Below are positions 25,106-33,560 of a stretch of DNA of 64,000 nucleotides, in pieces. The notes beneath the pieces are model-generated. The model was given only the letters and a program-made list of their open reading frames with translations. It did not search any database and had not been told where the DNA came from. Position 1 is the first letter of the stretch. Every line of letters starts with the position of its first letter. The stretch is from Halobacillus sp. A5. Its GTDB lineage: Bacteria; Bacillota; Bacilli; Bacillales; Halobacillaceae. Both the position numbers and the translations under genes were made by a program. The stretch lies in contig NZ_JAIZEO010000004.1 in the NCBI RefSeq assembly GCF_024189315.1, forward strand, positions 124,001-188,000, written 5' to 3'.

Positions 25106-26479
25106 TTAGTAGATCAGCAACGTCAGCAGTGACACGCCGATCCCTATAAAACCGAGGAGCAGACTATATGGCAGGTTTTTCATCACTATTTGATACGGAT
25201 TCATTCGTAACCCGACAGAAGTCATTGTTACAATTAACCCATATGGAGCAGACGGAACCGTAGCTATCGCACAACTGGAGAGCAGCACAGTTAACGTGAC
25301 GGATGGCAGCGCGCCCATTAACAGCTCGCTTACCCCGCCGAAAATCCCCATCGTAGCCAGGGGATGGACACCAAGCAGCGTCATCCCGAGGAAAGCTGCT
25401 TGAATAAAGAGCATAATCAATAACGGACGGCCCTCTAACGCTACAATAGGCTCCTGGAGAAACTCTAAGTAGGGTGAAGCATTTAATGTTTCTGTTAAGA
25501 AAGATAGCGCCAGCAGCAGGACGATAAAGTTACTTAAATGGTTCGTCTGTTTTTTCCATGTCGGGAGGCCGACCTGCAGGAAGCTTTTCTTTCGCTTCAT
25601 GAGAACTGCCCACGTAAAGGCAAACGGAAAGATCGCAATCGTTACCGCAAATAAAAAGTCGAATTGTATTACGTTAGCTAAAAACACAACCACAAGCAAG
25701 AATAAAAACAGTGCGGTTATAAATTGAATCAGTCTGCCTTTATTCTCTCCCACCCGTTGTTTAACCGGCGTCTTCCTTTCTATTTCATATTTACGAAACA
25801 ATATATTCCCCACGCTTGAGTCGATCGCAAACCCGAGCACTGCAATAAGAAGCATCCAGGGAAGAACTACTAAATAATCAGCACCTGTTATAAAGATCGA
25901 AGTGGCCAGCAGGATTTCAAGCGGACTCCAAAGCAGAGCCAGGGAATATCCACGAAGCGTAGCCATAGCAATAAAGCTGTTTTTTACTTTTCTCTTTACA
26001 TTGTTGATCTGTTCTTTCAGCAGGTCCTGAGAGATGGTCGCAGACGATAAGTTCAAGAAAGCTGCAAGTGAAATCATCGTTACTTCACTTCGCACATACA
26101 GCGGCCCCATCCCTTGACCATTTCCGCCAAGCAGGGATTGAAGAAGTTTATTATACCGGCCGGCTTTCACAACACTATTCATCCACGGAAGCATAGACAG
26201 AAGAAAGAGTAAGCCTATATTGCCCGCGAAGAAAGCCGGTATCTCTCGAGCAGACACATCACTCGAGAAAAAGAAAAAAGTTCCAGCCGCCAACAAGATG
26301 ACGCCGAGAATTTTAAATACCCGGTCGGCCCGCGGGAAGTTAATAATGACCATAATGATTCCGAGCACACCAATCACAGAATAAAGGAAAGGTTTCTGCC
26401 AGAAGACGTGAATAACATTTAACAAAAAAACAAACGAATAGAATATGTATAAATGATTTGCAAAACGTACAGGAAGCAC
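25106..26479 (-). CDS. Multi-TM membrane protein, possibly ion-transporter superfamily
   Basis: A 457-residue protein with about 11-12 hydrophobic segments. The C-terminal third, LGVHPLATMGIFGGVSELL, ATVPSAPYGLIVTMTSVGLRMNPYQIVM, has the HP...G...P.GL..T...G..P spacing seen in ion-transporter superfamily anion carriers (ArsB/DctM/CitMHS type), and the middle SSVGNILFRKYE resembles such a protein too. I cannot name a family or a substrate. AGGAG lies at distance 7 from GTG at 26479 and very close to the ATG at 26485, so GTG is preferred. Monocistronic. Confidence 0.6.
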   Translation of the reverse strand: MLPVRFANHLYIFYSFVFLLNVIHVFWQKPFLYSVIGVLGIIMVIINFPRADRVFKILGVILLAAGTFFFFSSDVSAREIPAFFAGNIGLLFLLSMLPWMNSVVKAGRYNKLLQSLLGGNGQGMGPLYVRSEVTMISLAAFLNLSSATISQDLLKEQINNVKRKVKNSFIAMATLRGYSLALLWSPLEILLATSIFITGADYLVVLPWMLLIAVLGFAIDSSVGNILFRKYEIERKTPVKQRVGENKGRLIQFITALFLFLLVVVFLANVIQFDFLFAVTIAIFPFAFTWAVLMKRKKSFLQVGLPTWKKQTNHLSNFIVLLLALSFLTETLNASPYLEFLQEPIVALEGRPLLIMLFIQAAFLGMTLLGVHPLATMGIFGGVSELLMGALPSVTLTVLLSSCAIATVPSAPYGLIVTMTSVGLRMNPYQIVMKNLPYSLLLGFIGIGVSLLTLLIY

Positions 26480-26520
26480 AAGCATTCTCCTATCAACAGA
26501 TTATGATTCGATTTAATATA

Positions 26521-26554
26521 AAAAGACCGCGGCTTGTTAAAGAGCCGCTGGTCC
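26521..26554 (-). terminator. Terminator after the lysozyme-like gene
   Basis: AGACCGCGGCT ... AGCCGCTGGTCCT with one bulge. On the minus strand it is followed by TTTTTAT. Confidence 0.8.
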
Positions 26555-26563
26555 TTGTACGTG

Positions 26564-27199
26564 TTAAGCTGACTTCTGCTGGCTGACAGCTTCTTTATAT
26601 CCAAGTACAGCATCGACATAGTAAATGTCACCGTAGCAGGCGTCGTACTGTTCCGCTTCAGCGCGAAGACAGCTGTAATCCCCGGTATGAGCTAATTCCT
26701 CGTACTTCAACTGCGAGAATTCTATCGCCAGATCCTGGGTGTATTCTCCTCCGTTATCTTTCACATAATCAATAAACCCTGAACCAAAATTGTACGACTG
26801 TAACGCCAGCTTTTCGTCGTAATCAGCTTGTTCCAGCGTCTGAGCAAAATAGGTAACTCCCTGCTCTATAGAACGATCTGCATCATCAATGCAGCCGACA
26901 GAACCACAAAGCGATTCGGAAGCCTGCATAGGATCATCTCCGCGCCCTCCGGATTCCTGCATCATTAAGGCGAGCAATGTGTCGACGTGATCCTCTATTC
27001 CTTCCTCTTCGGCATAAGCCGTTACTTCTTCTTCATATTGCAGCACGTGAGAGGATAAACGATCCTGGTTATTAGGAAGGTCAATGTTGATACCGTCACC
27101 GATAAGATTACTATTTAAAAAAGCGTAGACTATTCCACCTATAAACAGAAAAGGGAGGATACGATTAAAGAAACTTCGCTTTTTAGTTTTCTTCGCCAC
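26564..27199 (-). CDS. Lysozyme-like protein (CwlT N-terminal type), membrane-anchored
   Basis: A 211-residue protein with a basic N-terminus, one TM segment (about residues 13-30) and an outside lysozyme-like domain (PF13702, as in CwlT of ICEBs1). Key motifs: DTLLALMMQESGGRGDDPMQ with the catalytic Glu, and GVTYFAQTLEQA and ALQSYNFGSGFIDY. It should cut the glycan chain of peptidoglycan. GGGAGGGGAGAGC before the GTG start. Two Cys pairs (residues about 100-106 and 175-186) could be disulphide-bonded outside the cell. No conjugation genes lie nearby, so it is likely a chromosomal cell-wall gene. Confidence 0.85.
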   Translation of the reverse strand: MAKKTKKRSFFNRILPFLFIGGIVYAFLNSNLIGDGINIDLPNNQDRLSSHVLQYEEEVTAYAEEEGIEDHVDTLLALMMQESGGRGDDPMQASESLCGSVGCIDDADRSIEQGVTYFAQTLEQADYDEKLALQSYNFGSGFIDYVKDNGGEYTQDLAIEFSQLKYEELAHTGDYSCLRAEAEQYDACYGDIYYVDAVLGYKEAVSQQKSA

Positions 27200-27377
27200 G
27201 CTCTCCCCTCCCTTTACAGTTTAAATGTCATATCTATTTTAACACGGTGTCTCTAAAATAGATGAATAGTTTGCTAGTTTTTGCAAAAGGGAAACGAAAA
27301 ATGGCACCGTATATATGGTGATTTTTTAACTATAGACTAGAATAAGAGAATGGAAATGGCACAAGGAGAGAAGTAGG

Positions 27378-28271
27378 ATGGAAAGTATACAAAGCAGGTT
27401 GGTCAAGCTATTGCTCAGACTAATCAGGAAAAATAAATTGTGGAAGAAATCAGGGGGCAAGCTGGAGAAAGGAATAAAAAGACGACGACGTCTCAGCTTT
27501 GAACCTCCCCGCCAGATTAGAAATCATCTATCTATTAAAAAAACAGAGGCTCACGGGCATGTATATTATGAAATGAAACCACTGCAGTTCGAGACGGAGA
27601 TGCAGATTCTCTACACTCATGGCGGAGGCTATGTTAATCGGATCACGAAACATCACTGGCTGTTTTTAAGCCGGCTGGTCAATGAATTGGAGTGTACGAT
27701 CACCGTCCCTCTCTACCCACTGGCACCCGAGCACACATACAAAGACACATACAAATTTATCTACCCTTTGTATCAGCAGATAGCAGGCAAAGTCAAAAAC
27801 CCTTCAAACTTAGTGTTGATGGGAGACTCAGCAGGAGGGGGCATCGCCCTCGCTCTAGCCCGGCTCATTAATGAAAAACAGGATCCAAAGCCAGCCAGGA
27901 TCATTCTCATCTCCCCGTGGCTTGATCTTCACCTGACAAATCCGGAAATTAAAGCAATCGAGAAAAAAGATCCTTTCCTAGTAAGAGATGGCGTGGTTGA
28001 AGCAGGTAAGATGTATGCAGGAGACACTGAACGAAGTCATTATTTACTCAGCCCTGCTTTGGGAAAACTGTCTGATTTAGGTGAAATGACTATTGTCATG
28101 GGGACCCATGACATTCTGGCTCCGGATGCCAGAAAACTGGTAAAGAAAGCGAAAGAGCAAGGAGTTACTATCGACTATTATGAAGCAGCCAAAATGGTTC
28201 ACGTCTTTCCTTTCTTTACCTTTCCTGAAGCCAGAACTGCATTCCGCTATATTGCCGAAAAACTTAAATAA
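27378..28271 (+). CDS. Alpha/beta hydrolase, hormone-sensitive-lipase family
   Basis: A 297-residue esterase. Motifs: oxyanion-hole YTHGGGYV, nucleophile elbow LMGDSAGGG (Ser about 153), acid in MGTHDILAPD, and catalytic His in MVHVFPFF. This is the HSL-like (HGGG) family that hydrolyses short acyl esters. GGAGAGAAGTAGG precedes the ATG at 27378. Its end overlaps the end of the convergent homocysteine methyltransferase gene by 8 bp, which is unusual but harmless, since both stops are intact. Substrate unknown. Confidence 0.88.
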   Translation: MESIQSRLVKLLLRLIRKNKLWKKSGGKLEKGIKRRRRLSFEPPRQIRNHLSIKKTEAHGHVYYEMKPLQFETEMQILYTHGGGYVNRITKHHWLFLSRLVNELECTITVPLYPLAPEHTYKDTYKFIYPLYQQIAGKVKNPSNLVLMGDSAGGGIALALARLINEKQDPKPARIILISPWLDLHLTNPEIKAIEKKDPFLVRDGVVEAGKMYAGDTERSHYLLSPALGKLSDLGEMTIVMGTHDILAPDARKLVKKAKEQGVTIDYYEAAKMVHVFPFFTFPEARTAFRYIAEKLK

Positions 28272-29223
28272 ACCTATGCGATCTCCACTTGTCAGCAATA
28301 GCTTTGATATGATCCGGGGTTGTTCGGCAGCAGCCCCCGACGAGGCGGGCCCCTGCTTCATACCAAATTTCAGACTGACGGTCAAAACGCACACAGTCTT
28401 CCTGCCCATGCCATGAGTTTGTATCAGCATCATACGTTTCTCCTGAGTTCGGGTACATGATAAGAGGCTTATCTGTATACCGGCGCAGTACCCGCATGGC
28501 ATTCGCAGCTTCATCGATCGGGGCACAATTGACACCAGCCGCTGCAATTTGAGGGTGAGCATTAAATATCTTTGCACACTCCCGTAATGGCGTACCATCA
28601 CTTATGCTTTCCCCGTCTTTTAACGTAAACGAGAGCCACGCATAAGTATCAGCGAATTTTTCCAGCAGAGAAGCGAGCACTTTAGCTTCCTGAAAGAACG
28701 GCAGTGTTTCAAAAGCTAATACATCAGCCCCTGCTTCTACTAAAGCACTCACTCTAGGAAGATGGAATTCAAGCAGCTCCTTATCCGATACCCCATAATT
28801 CCCAACATATTCTGATCCATCGGCAAGATAAGCACCATACGGACCTACCGATGCAGCAACAATCGGCTTCGGACGGTTCACACCTGCTTCCTCCTGCCAA
28901 AAATCATCCCTCGCCTGACGGGCAAGCTCTACCGTTTTTTTAATTAACTCTATCGCTTCCTTTTCTTGAATGCCGCGCTGCGCAAACCCTTCCACTGTTG
29001 CCTGATAGCTGGCAGTGATCGCACAATCTGCCCCTGCCTTGAAATAGGCATAATGAACGCGGGTAATGAGCTCAGGCTGCTCCAGCAAAACACGAGCGGA
29101 CCAAAGCGGATCATCAAGGTCACAGCCATAGGCTTCCAGCTCCGTAGCTAATGCGCCGTCCAGAATGAGCACAGAATGGCGGTCTAAGATGTTTTTTATA
29201 GGGTTGATTTTAACAGGAGACAT
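28264..29223 (-). CDS. mmuM: Homocysteine S-methyltransferase
   Basis: A 319-residue enzyme that transfers a methyl group from S-methylmethionine or S-adenosylmethionine to homocysteine. The zinc ligands are clear: GVNCAP, then VGGCCRTTP. LDGALATELEAYGCDL and FKAGADCAITASYQAT are typical N-terminal motifs. The ATG at 29223, not the ATG 96 bases upstream, is preferred because of GAAGGTAAG upstream. It starts 1 bp after the stop of the YybH-like gene. No S-methylmethionine transporter is adjacent. Confidence 0.92.
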   Translation of the reverse strand: MSPVKINPIKNILDRHSVLILDGALATELEAYGCDLDDPLWSARVLLEQPELITRVHYAYFKAGADCAITASYQATVEGFAQRGIQEKEAIELIKKTVELARQARDDFWQEEAGVNRPKPIVAASVGPYGAYLADGSEYVGNYGVSDKELLEFHLPRVSALVEAGADVLAFETLPFFQEAKVLASLLEKFADTYAWLSFTLKDGESISDGTPLRECAKIFNAHPQIAAAGVNCAPIDEAANAMRVLRRYTDKPLIMYPNSGETYDADTNSWHGQEDCVRFDRQSEIWYEAGARLVGGCCRTTPDHIKAIADKWRSHRFI

Positions 29224-29224
29224 A

Positions 29225-29617
29225 TTACTTACCTTCTTTCCTATATGAATGAATGACTCCATCAGCCTGGAGATTAGTAATCGTTCCCTGATGGAAATAT
29301 AATTGCCAGCGTCCGTCAATATACTTCCATATCGAACTGCGAAGCGTGTTTCTCTTTCTCGTATGATTTTCTATAAAATATGTAGATAAAACGACATCAG
29401 GAGCCAGCGGCTGGATTTCAAAATTATACATAGTCATTTCTGCTATAGACACTCCACTATCTAGACACTCTTTCTTATCGAACATCCTCCCTGAACTTCC
29501 TATTTCCCAGAAATCGTCAGCTAATATTTCGTCTAGAGCTGCTGAGGACTTTCGGACGTTCAGATCTAAATGGCTTTGTTCTCTTGCTTTTAAATGCTCT
29601 TTTAAATTATTATCCAT
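29225..29617 (-). CDS. NTF2-like / DUF4440 protein
   Basis: A 130-residue small alpha-beta protein resembling the SnoaL/DUF4440 group (YybH type): N-terminal helices (LKEHLKAREQSHLDLNVRKSSAALDEILADDFWEIGSSGRMF), then a beta-sheet ending KYIDGRWQLYFHQGTIT. No catalytic residue is fixed in this family, so function is unknown. GGGAGGCGAATTG precedes the ATG at 29617. It runs into mmuM with 1 bp between stop and start, so the two form an operon. Confidence 0.75.
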   Translation of the reverse strand: MDNNLKEHLKAREQSHLDLNVRKSSAALDEILADDFWEIGSSGRMFDKKECLDSGVSIAEMTMYNFEIQPLAPDVVLSTYFIENHTRKRNTLRSSIWKYIDGRWQLYFHQGTITNLQADGVIHSYRKEGK

Positions 29618-29663
29618 CAATTCGCCTCCCATATTACTTGCTCACTTCAAAGGATCATGTACA

Positions 29664-29855
29664 TTATAGGTCACCCGATGGCGGGCCTCCTCGAAATGAT
29701 TTTTCTTTTTCAATGGCTCGTTCCACTTCCTTCTCCTGCTGTGCTCTCCTAAGATGAGGCTCAACGTATCGATTTTTTTGTTTTCTTTTATCAAGATAAA
29801 CGAGAAGCAGGACCAATAGAAGTAACAGCAGTCCCCATAATAGATTAGAAAGCAC
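29664..29855 (-). CDS. Single-TM miniprotein (63 aa)
   Basis: A GTG at 29855 with AAAAGGAG about 8 bases upstream opens a 63-residue frame: a leucine-rich TM segment (LSNLLWGLLLLLLVLLLVYL, residues 3-22) and a hydrophilic tail rich in Glu, Lys and Arg with a helical look (RRAQQEKEVERAIEKEKS). A frame starting at 29936 is longer but lacks a site. It belongs to a run of three small membrane genes with the two upstream entries. No family known. Confidence 0.5.
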   Translation of the reverse strand: MLSNLLWGLLLLLLVLLLVYLDKRKQKNRYVEPHLRRAQQEKEVERAIEKEKSFRGGPPSGDL

Positions 29856-29883
29856 TAGACCAGCTCCTTTTACTCGTTGTGAA

Positions 29884-30057
29884 CTAAAGAAAAATTTCCA
29901 CGATGGAACTAATAAGTGTAAACAATACACTTCCAATCATGATATATCCTATGATTCGGATGCCCTTAGGGAGCTGCTTAAACCGTGCCCCGCCGGCGGG
30001 ATAACCTTCAATCTTAGACAAGTGCTCCATCCCTTCATTAAATGATTTATTTGGGAT
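29884..30057 (-). CDS. Single-TM miniprotein with a possible ATC start
   Basis: From 30057 the frame gives 57 residues if read from ATC: the core EHLSKIEGYPAGGARFKQLP is followed by a C-terminal TM segment. The AAAGGAG site is at the right distance for ATC at 30057, but ATC is rare as a start. The next ATG at 30030 gives 48 residues, with only GAAGGG directly touching it. The C-terminus (GYIMIGSVLFTLISSIVEIFL) is hydrophobic. I judge it real because the frame, the site and the neighbouring small genes agree, but the start is open. Confidence 0.45.
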   Translation of the reverse strand: MPNKSFNEGMEHLSKIEGYPAGGARFKQLPKGIRIIGYIMIGSVLFTLISSIVEIFL

Positions 30058-30072
30058 AGTAAAAACTCCTTT

Positions 30073-30168
30073 CTATTTATTTTTTAGTAAGCTTCTTAAG
30101 GCAAGAATAATTAAAACGACGGCAACGATGAATATAAGAACACCTAGCACACTAAAACTTGTAAGCAC
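30073..30168 (-). CDS. 31-residue hydrophobic miniprotein
   Basis: A GTG at 30168 preceded by GGGGGATAGT opens a 31-codon frame (LTSFSVLGVLIFIVAVVLII and a short basic tail LRSLLKNK). It ends 15 bp before the ATC of the next small gene, with AAAGGAG in between. It looks like a one-pass membrane peptide. No family recognised. Confidence 0.45.
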   Translation of the reverse strand: MLTSFSVLGVLIFIVAVVLIILALRSLLKNK

Positions 30169-30200
30169 ACACTATCCCCCCATATACTGCTCATTCATAG

Positions 30201-30578
30201 TTAAAGATTTTCAAAAAACACTATTTTATTACCGAATGGATCTCCAATGCGCACTTCCTGAGTATTCCACGGAGTGGTTTCAATACCGGGACGAGCGTAC
30301 TTGTATTGCTTTGAAATCAGAATGGAATGGAGTAAATCTAAGTTTTCCACTTCAATACGCACCGAACTGCCGGGACAGCAGTCTCCATAGTTCTCGGTCA
30401 GATGGATTGTACAATCCCCATAGGATATTTGCATATACAGCGGCAGGTCGTCTTCAAATCGATGCTCCCAATCTAACTCGAACTCTAGAAAGGTAAGATA
30501 AAATTCTTTAGCTTTTTCTTCATTAAAAATACGAAAAATCGGGGTCGGACATTTCACATTAATTTTAGATGAGGTCAT
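30201..30578 (-). CDS. VOC family protein (glyoxalase/bleomycin resistance type)
   Basis: A 125-residue VOC-fold protein: TPIFRIFNEEKAKEFYLTFL at the N-terminus, CTIHLTENYGDC in the middle and TQEVRIGDPFGNKIVFFENL at the end, the typical DPFGN... pattern. Metal-ligand candidates are His35/54 and Glu107 type positions, not checked. The start ATG at 30578 follows GAAGGGATAAATTTA; an upstream ATG lies too close to its own site. It lies between the small membrane gene cluster and an overlapping upstream gene. Substrate unknown; some relatives give bleomycin or fosfomycin resistance. Confidence 0.8.
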   Translation of the reverse strand: MTSSKINVKCPTPIFRIFNEEKAKEFYLTFLEFELDWEHRFEDDLPLYMQISYGDCTIHLTENYGDCCPGSSVRIEVENLDLLHSILISKQYKYARPGIETTPWNTQEVRIGDPFGNKIVFFENL

Positions 30579-30607
30579 TAAATTTATCCCTTCTACAAAA
30601 TATTTCA

Positions 30608-31063
30608 TTATCCTTCTTCTTTGTGAATCTCTCTCCATCGTTTTCGACAACCTTTTAAATAAAAGAAAACCGCTGCAGCGATCACTAACGTACCAAATCC
30701 GAAAAGGAAATAAAGAGAAGCATCCCTCTCACCATACGTATACTCCTCCCCCCGTTCAGCTCTTATAAAAATTCCATTTTGTTTTTCTACTGCAATAGCT
30801 TCTTCCGTACTGACTCCCGCTATCGAGTAATAGCTCGTTCCTTCTTTATATGTGTTGGAGAAATTGCCGGTGTGCTGCTCCATATCGGAATATTTAGTTA
30901 CCTCCCCAATCTCTTCATCAACTTCCATTACTTCTTGTTCATCCTCAATAATGTATTCATACCCGTTCCACACAACGAAAGAGTACGCCCATGAGGTTGC
31001 AGACACTGTAACAGGAAAACAAACAGTCACCAGTACGAGTAAAACAAGAAGTCTTGTTGTCAC
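30608..31063 (-). CDS. Exported protein with C-terminal TM segment
   Basis: A 151-residue protein with a signal peptide (TTRLLVLLVLVTVCFPVTVSA, GTG start at 31063), an acidic extracellular region (about residues 25-110) and a C-terminal TM segment (SLYFLFGFGTLVIAAAVFFYL) followed by a basic tail, so it is anchored with the middle outside. No family recognised. AAGGAG is 10 bases before the GTG; a longer frame starting at 31189 has no site. It lies directly downstream of the broken ABC-2 permease. Confidence 0.6.
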   Translation of the reverse strand: MTTRLLVLLVLVTVCFPVTVSATSWAYSFVVWNGYEYIIEDEQEVMEVDEEIGEVTKYSDMEQHTGNFSNTYKEGTSYYSIAGVSTEEAIAVEKQNGIFIRAERGEEYTYGERDASLYFLFGFGTLVIAAAVFFYLKGCRKRWREIHKEEG

Positions 31064-31077
31064 CAGGTTGACACTCC

Positions 31078-31818
31078 TTACTTTCCACTCCACCGGAAAA
31101 ACCGTGAAGCTAATAGTGTGGAAATCACTCCAATACCGATCAATAACCCCACTTCTAAACCATAATGGGTGATCGGTGCTTCCGTCCACGTGCCGCGAAG
31201 CAGTTGAATGACATAATAGAGTGGCAGAGCTTTCGCCACGTATTGAAGGAACGTGGGCATAAATTCCACCGGAAACGTAGCTCCGGAAAGAAACAGCATA
31301 ATGTTTAAAAATACGGAGCTGATCGCTGCAGCTGCCTGGGTGTTTTTAGCAAATGAAGTTAATAGCAGGGCAAAAGGAAAGAAAGCACCAATGCTTAAGA
31401 ACAAGGCGAGTATCGTACTGCCAGCGTATTCCGGCAGTGACAAGTCGTACATAACCATACCAAATACAGTAAGCAGTGCGGCGGAGATGAAAAAAATAAC
31501 TGTCCCTTGAAAAGTATGGGCGGCGAGAATTTTCCAGGGCTGCTAAGGGGTAGATTGGTAACGTCTTAATACACCGGAATCCCTGTAGTGGGCCAGCAAG
31601 GTCCCCAGCGTAAAAAATGACGTAGTGACAATGTTAACTCCAATCCAGGAAGGAATAAAATGTTCAGCAAAAGAAAGAACGCTCATCTCATTCCCAACGA
31701 ACATCGCCCCAAACAGCCAGATAATCAGTACAGGAAAAACAAACGTCCAAAACACACTGACGCGATCCCGAAAAAACATTTTTGTCTCCAGGCTTGCAAG
31801 TTTAATAATGGCCGTCAT
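31078..31818 (-). pseudogene. ABC-2 type permease interrupted by an in-frame TAG
   Basis: One reading frame runs from ATG at 31818 to the stop at 31078 and is broken only by TAG at 31543-31545. Part 1 (91 residues) reads TAIIKLASLETKMFFRDRVS and ends RRYQSTP; the frame then continues QPWKILAAHTFQGTVIFFIS and on to the ABC-2 motif GATFPVEFMPTFLQYVAKALPLYYVIQLL. Together it would be about 246 residues and six TM segments, a normal drug/antibiotic exporter permease. The ATP-binding gene just upstream is intact, with a 4-bp overlap to this start. Either a true nonsense mutation or a base error in the assembly. Confidence 0.85.
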
Positions 31819-32726
31819 GTTTGAGGCTCCTTTTCCAAATATTGAACGAACAAATCATCCAGGGAGCCTTTTTCAAACTTGAAGTCAGTCAGGACGATTT
31901 CTTGTTCGTGACAGTAAGTAAATAAATGATAAGCCGTTTTTTGCTGATCATTACTGAAGACTTTAAACATTTCATCCTCCTGTTCGACTTTTACTACGTC
32001 AGGCAGGGAGGTCAAGAATTCTCGATCAATCTGCACACTGCCCACAGAAAGATAGTGAGCCGTTACACCGTCCAGCAATTGCCTGGGAGTATTGAGCGCC
32101 TTCAACTGTCCGTTATAGATCATCGCCACACGGTCACACAGCTTCTCCGCTTCCTCCATATAATGTGTGCTTACAACAATTGTAGACCCCTGCTCTCTCA
32201 AGGACTGAATAGAGGACCACATTTCCCTGCGGGCATGAGGATCAAGTCCCATGCTGGGCTCATCGAGAAATAACAGCTTCGGGCGGGGCAGAGTAGCCAG
32301 AGCGAGTGTCACACGCTGCTGCCAACCACCTGACAAATCGTCGAATGTAACATCCAGCTTCTCATTAAGATGAAAATGTTCAATGAGCTCCTCTTTAGGA
32401 GCAGGATTCTTATAAAAGGAAGAAAACAGTTCAAGTGCCTCTCTCACTTTCATCTTCTTCTGAATAGAGGTTGATTGAAATTGAACACCTATATGCTTGT
32501 TTAATTCCTTCATCTGCTTATGAGGTGTTAATCCAAGTACATGGATGTTACCTCGATCAGGCTTACGTACACCTTCCAGCATTTCCAGGGTTGTGGTTTT
32601 ACCCGCTCCGTTCGGCCCTATAATTCCAAATATTTCCCCTTTCCGCACAGAAAAGGAAAGGTCCTCTACAGCTTTCACACCGCCATACGCTTTACTGACA
32701 TTCTCAAACTGGATGATCGGTTCCAT
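31815..32726 (-). CDS. ABC transporter ATP-binding protein (drug/antibiotic export type)
   Basis: A 303-residue ATPase with Walker A GPNGAGKTTTLEML, signature DLSGGWQQRVTLALAT, Walker B LLFLDEPSMGLD and switch His in VSTHYMEEAEKLCDRV. Its C-terminal part (YLSVGSVQIDREFLTSLPDV) is the extra domain seen in ABC-2 exporter ATPases. CTGGAGATGG-type site before the ATG. It is in an operon with the interrupted permease, and no accessory regulator is present. Substrate unknown. Without the permease the pump would not work. Confidence 0.9.
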   Translation of the reverse strand: MEPIIQFENVSKAYGGVKAVEDLSFSVRKGEIFGIIGPNGAGKTTTLEMLEGVRKPDRGNIHVLGLTPHKQMKELNKHIGVQFQSTSIQKKMKVREALELFSSFYKNPAPKEELIEHFHLNEKLDVTFDDLSGGWQQRVTLALATLPRPKLLFLDEPSMGLDPHARREMWSSIQSLREQGSTIVVSTHYMEEAEKLCDRVAMIYNGQLKALNTPRQLLDGVTAHYLSVGSVQIDREFLTSLPDVVKVEQEDEMFKVFSNDQQKTAYHLFTYCHEQEIVLTDFKFEKGSLDDLFVQYLEKEPQT

Positions 32727-32994
32727 CTCCAGCCCTCCTGTTCAAATTCAATTGTTCCTTTATGTAATCATTTCAAACTACTATTCCTACGTTCGCCGTC
32801 TTTCTTTACTTTACACAACTAAAGTACAAGATGAGATCAAGAGAGTCTTCCAGTGGGGTTCTCTTTATTTTTCTTACAGTAATAAAAATTTCTACCATTG
32901 TTTTTTATTATAGCCATTAAAGAGTCCCTTTCTACTGTCTATAACTACCATACGAACGGGCATTCATTTTCGTTTCAAAGACCTCTTACACATT

Positions 32995-33126
32995 TCAAGA
33001 CAGCATGACTAAGTCATACAAGTATCCAGCAATTTCACCGAGCCGCCACGCAATAATTACGAGAGTTACTGCGATCACCACGAGACTGACTGTTTTCATT
33101 AAATCTAGTAATTCCTTATTCATCAT
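32995..33126 (-). CDS. Single-TM miniprotein (43 aa)
   Basis: An ATG at 33126 (or the next one at 33123) preceded by AAGGGTGGAA opens a 43-residue frame: NKELLDLMKTVSLVVIAVT then LVIIAWRLGEIAGYLYDL, one TM segment. It stops at 32995, 12 bp after the upstream gene's stop at 33138. It may be co-transcribed with the four-TM gene. No family known. Confidence 0.45.
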   Translation of the reverse strand: MMNKELLDLMKTVSLVVIAVTLVIIAWRLGEIAGYLYDLVMLS

Positions 33127-33137
33127 TTCCACCCTTA

Positions 33138-33560
33138 CTAGTCATCCGTGATGCCGACCCCCGTTCCAAAAACATGAAGGACTAATAAATAGACCGGATA
33201 AAAACAGACCATAAATATAATAATTAATCCTGTGGCATCTGCAGGCTCGTCAGCCGGATTGGTGATAGGAAATAAAGAAACAAAAGCAAATATAAATAAG
33301 AGAAAATACGGAACCCAAAGCAGCACAGACCAAAATGAGGCCTTTCTGTTTTCCATTAATCGCTTAATTAATTGATAAAACAGGAGGGTAAAGGCAATAC
33401 AAGCGAAAATGAATAAACCCATACCTCCAATAGCCGCGGCATCCATTTCCCACCCTGTCAAACGACTCAATCGACCGATGTTTAATAATATCTCGACCGC
33501 GAGAAATAATATGAAAGCATATAAAGCACTTAGTACGTTCAGATTCACAAAAAATCTCAA
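33138..33560 (-). CDS. Hypothetical four-TM membrane protein
   Basis: A 140-residue protein with four hydrophobic segments (about residues 9-27, 42-64, 77-97, 112-132) and no recognisable family. The start is TTG at 33560, with AAAGGAG about 10 bases upstream; the TTG lies inside the end of the kinase gene (4-bp overlap), suggesting translational coupling. Function unknown. Confidence 0.6.
   Translation of the reverse strand: MRFFVNLNVLSALYAFILFLAVEILLNIGRLSRLTGWEMDAAAIGGMGLFIFACIAFTLLFYQLIKRLMENRKASFWSVLLWVPYFLLFIFAFVSLFPITNPADEPADATGLIIIFMVCFYPVYLLVLHVFGTGVGITDD

Noticed and set aside
32840-32900. Possible terminator AAGAGA ... TCTCTT
   Set aside because: Short stem with a large loop and no gene ending there on either strand.
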